A stretch of DNA of 64,000 nt from Candidatus Saccharibacteria bacterium oral taxon 488 (GTDB taxonomy: Bacteria > Patescibacteriota > Saccharimonadia > Saccharimonadales > Saccharimonadaceae), in contig CP047920.1 in the NCBI GenBank assembly GCA_010202645.1, positions 186,001 to 250,000 of the forward strand. Reading direction: 5' to 3'. A program made the position numbers and the translations under genes. The notes below the pieces were generated by a model. The model was not told the DNA's origin. It did not search any database and saw nothing but the letters and a program-made list of their open reading frames with translations. Shown here piece after piece: positions 59,445 through 64,000 of the stretch. The stretch's first letter is position 1. Every line of letters begins with the position of its first letter.

Positions 59445-61028
59445 GTGAGTACTACAAAAATGGAAGATATTATCAGCCTGTGCAAGCGCCGCGGCTTTAT
59501 ATATCAGGGGTCGGATGTGTACGGCGGTCTGAGTGGCACGTGGGATTACGGCCCGCTAGGCGTGCAACTGAAGCGTAATATTATGAATTTGTGGTGGCGC
59601 AGGTTTGTCGATGAGCGCGACGATATGTATGGCGTCGATGCGGCGATTTTGATGAATCAGAAGGTCTGGCAGGCGAGTGGACATGTGGATACGTTTTCTG
59701 ACCCACTGGTGGAATGTAACCACTGCAAGGCGCGCTTTCGTGAAGATCACTTGCTCAAAGATCAGAAAGAAAAACTGGACGAGTACGAGACCCTCACCGA
59801 GAAGATCCAATGGTATCGCGAGCATGCCACGGCACCGAATTTTTATGACGAGATCAAAGAAAAAGAGCCCGAGTTGTTCAAGAAAATACTGGACATGGAG
59901 CTTGGCCCAAGTGAGATTGACCTCGAGGAGGCCAGTGATTTTGGGCTGAAAGAGTGGTCGCATGTGCTAAGAGTGATTAAATGCCCTAACTGTGGTACGC
60001 GAGGTGATTTTAGTGAGCCGCGACAGTTTAACATGATGTTCAAGACATTTGTCGGTGCTAGCGGGCAAAATGAGCTGGCAATTGATGAGTTGACGGGGAG
60101 CGTCGATGGTAAGCGTAGTCCTAATGGCATGAAAGCGATTACCTACGATCCACAGTCGATTTCCTACCTCCGCCCCGAGACCGCCCAAGGTATCTTCACC
60201 AATTTCAAAAACGTCGTCGATAGTTTCTACCCGAACTTACCGTTTGGTATAGCTCAGCAGGGCAAGGCCTTCCGTAATGAGATTGCGCCGCGTGATTTTG
60301 TCTTCCGCTCTCGTGAGTTTGAGCAGATGGAGATTGAATATTTCGTCGACCCTGAGCATTGGCAGGAGGCGTTTGATGAATTGCTGGCGGCGACGCATGC
60401 GTTTTTGGCAGAGCTAGGTTTGAAGCGAGAGCACATCCACGAGCTGGACGTACCGGCGGAGGATCGGGCGCACTACAGCAAAAAGACGATCGACATTGAG
60501 TACGATTATCCAATTGGCCGTGAGGAGTTGATGGGTATCGCGTACCGGACTGATTTTGATCTGATGAACATCCAGCGTGCCAGTGGCAAGAGCATGGAGT
60601 ACACCGTCAAGGGAACGAACACAAAATTTGTTCCGCACGTTATTGAACCGTCGTTTGGTGTGGAGCGGGCGCTGATGGCGGTGCTGTCGGGTGCATACCG
60701 CGAGGACGAGCAAAACGGTGAAAAGCGGGTGTATTTGGCACTGCCAGAGCATTTGGCGCCGGTCAAATTTGCCGTTTCGCCACTGCTGAAAAACAAGCCA
60801 GAATTGGTGGAAAAAGCCCGCGAAGTCTACACCCAGCTCACCAAAGCCAACCCTGGCCGAGTGATGTGGGACGACAACGGCAACATCGGCAAACGCTACC
60901 GCCGCCAAGACGAAATCGGCACCCCGCACTGCGTGGTCATCGACTTCCAGACGCTGGAGGACGGCACTGTCACCGTGCGCGAGCGAGATACGACAGAGCA
61001 GCGGCGGGTGAATGTTGAGGAGCTATAG
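59445..61028 (+). CDS. glyS: Glycyl-tRNA synthetase, single-chain (dimeric) type
   Basis: Class II synthetase charging tRNA-Gly. The product opens with KMEDIISLCKRRGFIYQGS and YGGLSGTWDYGPLG, the motif 1 region of the eukaryote/archaea-like alpha-2 type, not the bacterial alpha/beta type. Motif 2 is FRNEIAPRDFVFRSREFEQMEIEYF, and a C-terminal anticodon-binding domain follows. GTG 59445 (527 residues) is preferred, because homology begins there and GGGAA precedes it. ATG 59406 would add 13 residues and is closer to the promoter; both are possible. A zinc-binding Cys pair set lies near NHCKAR and CPNCG. Confidence 0.95.
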   Translation: MSTTKMEDIISLCKRRGFIYQGSDVYGGLSGTWDYGPLGVQLKRNIMNLWWRRFVDERDDMYGVDAAILMNQKVWQASGHVDTFSDPLVECNHCKARFREDHLLKDQKEKLDEYETLTEKIQWYREHATAPNFYDEIKEKEPELFKKILDMELGPSEIDLEEASDFGLKEWSHVLRVIKCPNCGTRGDFSEPRQFNMMFKTFVGASGQNELAIDELTGSVDGKRSPNGMKAITYDPQSISYLRPETAQGIFTNFKNVVDSFYPNLPFGIAQQGKAFRNEIAPRDFVFRSREFEQMEIEYFVDPEHWQEAFDELLAATHAFLAELGLKREHIHELDVPAEDRAHYSKKTIDIEYDYPIGREELMGIAYRTDFDLMNIQRASGKSMEYTVKGTNTKFVPHVIEPSFGVERALMAVLSGAYREDEQNGEKRVYLALPEHLAPVKFAVSPLLKNKPELVEKAREVYTQLTKANPGRVMWDDNGNIGKRYRRQDEIGTPHCVVIDFQTLEDGTVTVRERDTTEQRRVNVEEL

Positions 61029-61072
61029 ATACTAGACATGAAAAAGCAAATTGGGTTTAAGGAGATAAAAGA

Positions 61073-61690
61073 TTGATAAAAAGTAGACCTGAGTTTGATA
61101 AAATTACATCGTTTGACGAGTTTAATGAATATTATTGGTATCGTGAAGAACTTTCACAGATTTGCAAGTCATTAGGATTAGAATATAGAGGTACAAAACA
61201 AGAACTCAATCACATTATTGAGCAGTACTTTAAGGGTAATCTGATTAAAAAATCACTAATAAAAAATGAAAAGAAGCAAGTTGAAAATATTACATTAGAC
61301 ACACCATTACTTGAATGTGGTTTTTCTTTTAATGCAAAATTTAGAGAATATTTCTCCGTCGTAACAGGTATTACACCTTTTAAATTTACTGCTAATATGG
61401 CAACAGCTTGGAGGAAAGTAAAAAGAGAAAATGATTTGAGTTTTACCATTCAAGATATGCTAAAAGTTTATTATGGAGAATCAGATTATGCCAAGTATGA
61501 TAATTCGGTTTGTCAATGGAATCAATTTTTAAAGGATTTTAGTGCAGACGAAAATAGTCGCAACTATTCGAACAAATTAAAAGTAGCTTCCATTCTTTGG
61601 AAAGAGGTTAGAAATTCAGAAAATGAAAAAATTTATTCAAAGAAACTTTTGACTGAATATGCCGATAAGATAAAAGAGTATCACAATTAG
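61073..61690 (+). CDS. SAP-domain protein, probably horizontally acquired
   Basis: The 205-residue product resembles a SAP-domain family common in Bacillota. The N-terminal part RPEFDKITSFDEFNEYYW, then LSQICKSLGLEYRGTKQEL (about 30-55), is the SAP helix-loop-helix DNA-binding motif. The C-terminal 100 residues are the partner domain with FSFNAKFREYF and WNQFLKDF. Codon use is strongly AT-rich (AAA, ATT, TTA) compared with glyS and the rest of the window, a sign of recent transfer. Start TTG 61073 is preceded by AAGGAG. A short frame at 61039-61077 overlaps its start. Function is unknown. Confidence 0.78.
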   Translation: MIKSRPEFDKITSFDEFNEYYWYREELSQICKSLGLEYRGTKQELNHIIEQYFKGNLIKKSLIKNEKKQVENITLDTPLLECGFSFNAKFREYFSVVTGITPFKFTANMATAWRKVKRENDLSFTIQDMLKVYYGESDYAKYDNSVCQWNQFLKDFSADENSRNYSNKLKVASILWKEVRNSENEKIYSKKLLTEYADKIKEYHN

Positions 61691-61729
61691 GTAATTACCA
61701 ACTTGTTAGCACCTAATGAGTAGTTAGTA

Positions 61730-61924
61730 ATGGATATTGGAAAGACAGAATATACTGTAAATCTACATTTCAAACAAGGAACAAGCGAAACCTTCCCAAA
61801 CTGGGATTTGACGGGCGGTGGCATGGATTTTGGCGAGACGATTGAGTTGTCTTTGAAGCGCGAGCTGCTTGAAGAAGTTGGCTACAAGGGTGATTTGCGC
61901 CATCAACTTTTTGACGCGTCATAA
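61730..61924 (+). pseudogene. Truncated Nudix hydrolase gene
   Basis: The frame encodes an intact Nudix box (GGMDFGETIELSLKRELLEEVGY) followed by KGDLRHQLFDAS and a stop. It matches residues 55-90 of the intact Nudix gene at 62886 almost word for word. The stop region TAAATATTGATTT (61922-61934) is identical to the end of that gene (63369-63381), so the C-terminal half was lost at this repeat. The N-terminal 20 residues are unrelated. It cannot form a full Nudix fold. Confidence 0.75.
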
Positions 61925-61953
61925 ATATTGATTTATACGCACATCTCTGCTAA

Positions 61954-61959
61954 TATAAT
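61954..61959 (+). promoter_or_regulatory. -10 box TATAAT just upstream of a terminator hairpin
   Basis: TATAAT lies 10 bases before a strong hairpin. If active, it would produce an RNA of only about 40 nt. Confidence 0.35.
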
Positions 61960-61969
61960 ACGTACAGCA

Positions 61970-62002
61970 CCTCGACTTGGGTTCGTCCCCGTCGAGGTTT
62001 TT
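61970..62002 (+). terminator. Strong hairpin with T-run
   Basis: CCTCGAC (61970-61976) pairs with GTCGAGG (61991-61997), an inner GGG/CCC stem extends it, and five T follow. It separates the truncated Nudix gene from the NYN gene. Confidence 0.8.
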
Positions 62003-62004
62003 GG

Positions 62005-62010
62005 TATAAT
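62005..62010 (+). promoter_or_regulatory. -10 box TATAAT of the NYN gene
   Basis: TATAAT with a 7-nt gap to ATG 62018, directly behind the terminator. Confidence 0.65.
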
Positions 62011-62017
62011 AAGGTGT

Positions 62018-62629
62018 ATGAAGAGGGTATATGTCGATGGTCAAAATTTTTTGTATAAAGCTGCCGAGGTTTTGATTGAGCATGGCAAAATATCTTCAAA
62101 GGACGAACTAACTAAGATTGATATTAGGTCGCTTGTCGAAAATATCGTTGGCGTCGGTGTGGAAATTGTGTTTTATGGCGCTAAAGTACAGGTTCGCAGA
62201 GATCTTGACGATTCAATTCTAGAGAAAACAACGCGTTTTTCGGATGTGGCGCGACGGTTAAGAAATACTTTGAAAAATCAAAACATTACTTTCAACGAAG
62301 TCGGTAAATTAAAAGTGCGTGATAGCGATGTGTGTCATAACTGTCAACACAGAGATCTGCGTATGCAAGAAAAGGGTGTTGATGTTGGTATTGCGGTGGA
62401 TATTGTCGTTGATTCATTAAGCGGACTGGTTGATGAGGTTATACTGGTAAGCTCAGATACTGATTTGCTGCCAGCTATTCGGGTTGCGAAAGCTCGGGGT
62501 ATAAAAGTTACGTATATTGGCTTTAGTGATAAAATGACAAGAGCTATTATAGCAAGAGCTGATGCTAGCGAAGTAATTCGCAACCAAGAAATTATTAATG
62601 CGTTTGATGTATATAATAATATGCAATAA
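62018..62629 (+). CDS. NYN-domain (LabA/PIN-like) protein
   Basis: The 203-residue protein has the NYN/PIN-like nuclease pattern: YVDGQNFLYKA with Asp7 and Asn10, the central EKGVDVGIAVDIVVDSL, and LVSSDTDLLPAIRVAKARG with the third acidic pair. A CHNCQH segment (about 108-113) adds a possible metal-binding insert. Such proteins are usually RNases or partners in RNA decay, and some act in phage defence. The frame is open to 61928, but the -10 box fixes ATG 62018. It lies in the accessory region between two Nudix-related genes. Confidence 0.85.
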   Translation: MKRVYVDGQNFLYKAAEVLIEHGKISSKDELTKIDIRSLVENIVGVGVEIVFYGAKVQVRRDLDDSILEKTTRFSDVARRLRNTLKNQNITFNEVGKLKVRDSDVCHNCQHRDLRMQEKGVDVGIAVDIVVDSLSGLVDEVILVSSDTDLLPAIRVAKARGIKVTYIGFSDKMTRAIIARADASEVIRNQEIINAFDVYNNMQ

Positions 62630-62736
62630 ATAGCGCGTATATCGTTGGCAGATTGTTATTAGGCCTAAATTGGCGTATATGCTCGCTAAACGGTCTAAAC
62701 TGTTGGAAAATATGGACAGAAGCGAACTTTTTATAA

Positions 62737-62877
62737 GATGATGGGGAAGAAAAAAATACAGTCGGTCTTAAAAACTTTGTCTATAACGATATGTTGCAAA
62801 CTATCCCGGCGTTCCTTGGCGAGGAGGCATATAAGCACGATGGTACTTACGCTGGGTTTAGACTAAAAGTGTTATAA
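62737..62877 (+). pseudogene. Remnant coding fragment upstream of the Nudix gene
   Basis: An in-frame stretch encodes TVGLKNFVYNDMLQTIPAFL and EEAYKHDGTYAGFRLKVL up to a stop at 62877, with no start codon or ribosome binding site in front. It looks like the C-terminal end of a lost gene. The family cannot be named from this length. The Nudix -10 box overlaps its stop. Confidence 0.45.
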
Positions 62878-62878
62878 T
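62873..62878 (+). promoter_or_regulatory. -10 box TATAAT of the Nudix gene
   Basis: TATAAT with a 7-nt gap to ATG 62886. Confidence 0.65.
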
Positions 62879-62885
62879 TATCCCT

Positions 62886-63371
62886 ATGACAAAACTCACC
62901 AACGGGTATCTCGTAACGCAAGATTCAGTCGGAGTGACTCGCCACGATTACCTCTACCGAATTTCGCTCAAAGCTCTCATCTATAACGACGCTGGGCAGA
63001 TTTTGGTCGTTAAGGAAATTAATCGGACTTATTGGGATTTGCCGGGCGGAGGCATGGATTATGATGAGGATTTTGAATCATCGCTGAAACGTGAATTATA
63101 CGAAGAAGTTGGCTATAAAGGTGATTTGCGCTATCAACTGTTTGACGCATCAGAACAGATGTATATCGAGCGGCTTGATGCAAATCAAATCTGTTTTTAT
63201 TGTCGCGTCTGGCCGGAGAACTTTGATTTTATACCAGGTGAAGAGGGCGATGAAATAATGTTTATTGATCCTGAGGAATTATTGCTTCAGAAAAGCGAGG
63301 TTGATGCGCCAGCTCGAGCCTATGGGGCGCATATGAAATGGCAGGAGCTGCATAGCGAAATCGTGCGGTAA
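62886..63371 (+). CDS. Nudix hydrolase
   Basis: The 161-residue protein has a complete Nudix box G-x5-E-x7-R-E-L-x-E-E-x-G-Y (GGMDYDEDFESSLKRELYEEVGY, about 56-78), which binds the metal and hydrolyses a nucleoside diphosphate-linked substrate. The N-terminus is ordinary Nudix beta sheet (ISLKALIYNDAGQILVVKEI). The substrate cannot be told from sequence. The start is leaderless. A truncated second copy lies at 61730; both end in the same 13-base string, pointing to a duplication followed by a deletion. Confidence 0.92.
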   Translation: MTKLTNGYLVTQDSVGVTRHDYLYRISLKALIYNDAGQILVVKEINRTYWDLPGGGMDYDEDFESSLKRELYEEVGYKGDLRYQLFDASEQMYIERLDANQICFYCRVWPENFDFIPGEEGDEIMFIDPEELLLQKSEVDAPARAYGAHMKWQELHSEIVR

Positions 63372-63417
63372 ATATTGATTTGGTTTCGCTAATATTGCAA
63401 TAAAATTATAATTTTGT

Positions 63418-63423
63418 TATAAT
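63418..63423 (+). promoter_or_regulatory. -10 box TATAAT of the AbrB-Doc operon
   Basis: TATAAT with a 6-nt gap to ATG 63430. Confidence 0.6.
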
Positions 63424-63429
63424 GTTTGT

Positions 63430-63651
63430 ATGAATATCACCACCATTCAAAAAGTTATCAAGATTGGTTCCAGCCGCGGCGTGACGCTGCCGGCGCGGGA
63501 TTTGCGGGCGCTGGGGATTCGCGATGGCGATGAACTTGAAGTCACGGTACGTAAGCGTTCGGAGGCGGCTGACGATAATCAAGTGCTCAAAACTGCAAAT
63601 TCGCTCCTTAGGCGATACAAAAAGGACTTTTCTCACTTGGCGAAGCGCTAA
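63430..63651 (+). CDS. AbrB/MazE-fold antitoxin
   Basis: The 73-residue protein has the swapped-hairpin AbrB (SpoVT-AbrB) DNA-binding domain: IQKVIKIGSSRGVTLPARDLRALGIRDGDELEVTV. The C-terminal tail (about 45-73) is charged and likely binds the toxin. Its stop overlaps the start of the next gene (TAATG). This small gene with a Doc-like neighbour is the usual antitoxin-first layout, with autoregulation by the antitoxin expected (family knowledge). Confidence 0.88.
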   Translation: MNITTIQKVIKIGSSRGVTLPARDLRALGIRDGDELEVTVRKRSEAADDNQVLKTANSLLRRYKKDFSHLAKR

Positions 63652-64000
63652 TGGTTAGTTTGACTCTCGAGCAGATTCTGCAGCTTCATGCGCTAGTGCT
63701 TGTCAAAGACGGCGGTGCAGGTGGCGTGCGTGACGTCGGACGGCTGGAGGCTGCGGTGTCAACACAGCATCAAGTAGTATTTGGCGAGGAATTATACGCA
63801 ACAGTATTTACCAAGGCAGCGGCGTTGATGCGCGGGATTATTGGCGACCATCCGTTCGCTGATGGTAATAAGCGGACGGCAATGCTCGCCGGGCTGACTT
63901 TGCTGGAGGTGAATGGATATAATTTTACAGCACAGCGAGGTGAACTAGAAGATTTCGCTGTCCGCGCCGCGACCGATCATTTCGATATTGATGCGATTGC
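63651..64000 (+). CDS. Doc-type Fic toxin, 3' end outside the window
   Basis: The frame from ATG 63651 runs to the window edge (116 complete codons). It has the Doc family start with GVRDVGRLEAAV, then GEELYATVFTKAAAL, and the catalytic motif HPFADGNKRTA (the Doc version H-x-F-x-x-x-N-K-R). Doc toxins phosphorylate EF-Tu and stop translation; Fic proteins AMPylate. Which applies here is inference, but the NKR form favours the Doc activity. It is coupled to the AbrB-type antitoxin by TAATG. Confidence 0.85.
   Translation, partial: MVSLTLEQILQLHALVLVKDGGAGGVRDVGRLEAAVSTQHQVVFGEELYATVFTKAAALMRGIIGDHPFADGNKRTAMLAGLTLLEVNGYNFTAQRGELEDFAVRAATDHFDIDAI

Noticed and set aside
1..64000. tRNA or rRNA genes and CRISPR arrays
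   Set aside because: I found no cloverleaf with CCA-type ends, no rRNA-like conserved blocks and no regularly spaced direct repeats. The collagen repeats are coding.

Overview
The window reads as a stretch of a small, gene-dense bacterial chromosome, most likely Candidatus Saccharibacteria (TM7, Patescibacteria). This is inferred from content and style, not from a marker search. Supporting points are a housekeeping set in short operons, tight gene packing with ATGA/GTGA/TAATG overlaps, a type-B ribosomal protein L31, a collagen-like surface protein, and many lineage-restricted soluble proteins I cannot name. Both release factors RF1 (prfA) and RF2 (prfB) are present with intact specificity motifs, so UGA is a stop and code 25 (Gracilibacteria/Absconditabacteria) is excluded. 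No tRNA, rRNA or CRISPR array was seen. The only stretch over 300 bases without an intact gene is about 24178-24840; it holds a decayed ABC transporter.

Layout. 1-3 kb: end of an LCP (LytR-CpsA-Psr) cell-wall protein, a polytopic membrane protein, HtrA protease. 3-11 kb: translation genes (prmC, prfA, L31, rpsB-tsf, frr) and recF, interleaved with orphan soluble proteins that carry their own promoters. 11-16 kb: envelope/processing operon (nucleotidyltransferase-like protein, uppS, rseP, CPBP protease, proS), then greA. 16-24 kb: DUF2207 protein, CNNM/CBS protein, a permease/ATPase/PadR/PspC operon with a palindromic operator candidate, uppP. 24-29 kb: ABC remnant, collagen-like protein interrupted by an in-frame TAG, serS, a coiled-coil protein, hpf. 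29-34.6 kb: a divergent cluster of a VWA protein and a MoxR-type AAA+ ATPase, each followed by one member of the same uncharacterised paralogous family; this is the best candidate for an undescribed system. 34.7-46 kb: secA, M16 peptidase, murD, hpt, murI, prfB. 46-51 kb: ftsE-ftsX, a PcsB-like CHAP hydrolase, a CtpA-type protease, a receiver protein, L27. 51-61 kb: a Trm11-like methyltransferase containing an in-frame palindromic insertion, a flippase-like membrane protein, xseA-xseB, a membrane-anchored methyltransferase, a soluble kinase/receiver pair coupled to recO, glyS. 61-64 kb: accessory end with an AT-rich SAP-domain gene, an intact and a truncated Nudix gene, a NYN-domain protein and an AbrB/Doc toxin-antitoxin pair that runs off the end.

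A window-wide theme is initiation. More than twenty genes have a TATAAT-like -10 hexamer ending only 6-9 nt before the start codon and no Shine-Dalgarno sequence, so their transcripts should be leaderless. Genes inside operons, or with longer leaders (rpsB, frr, rpmA, secA, htrA, hpf), do have purine-rich ribosome binding sites. This pattern also decided many start codons below.

Pathways represented: peptidoglycan precursor synthesis and lipid carrier cycling (murI, murD, uppS, uppP), wall remodelling (FtsEX-PcsB, LCP), protein export and quality control (SecA, HtrA, RseP, CPBP, CtpA, M16), translation and termination, RecFO repair and ExoVII, and purine salvage (hpt).
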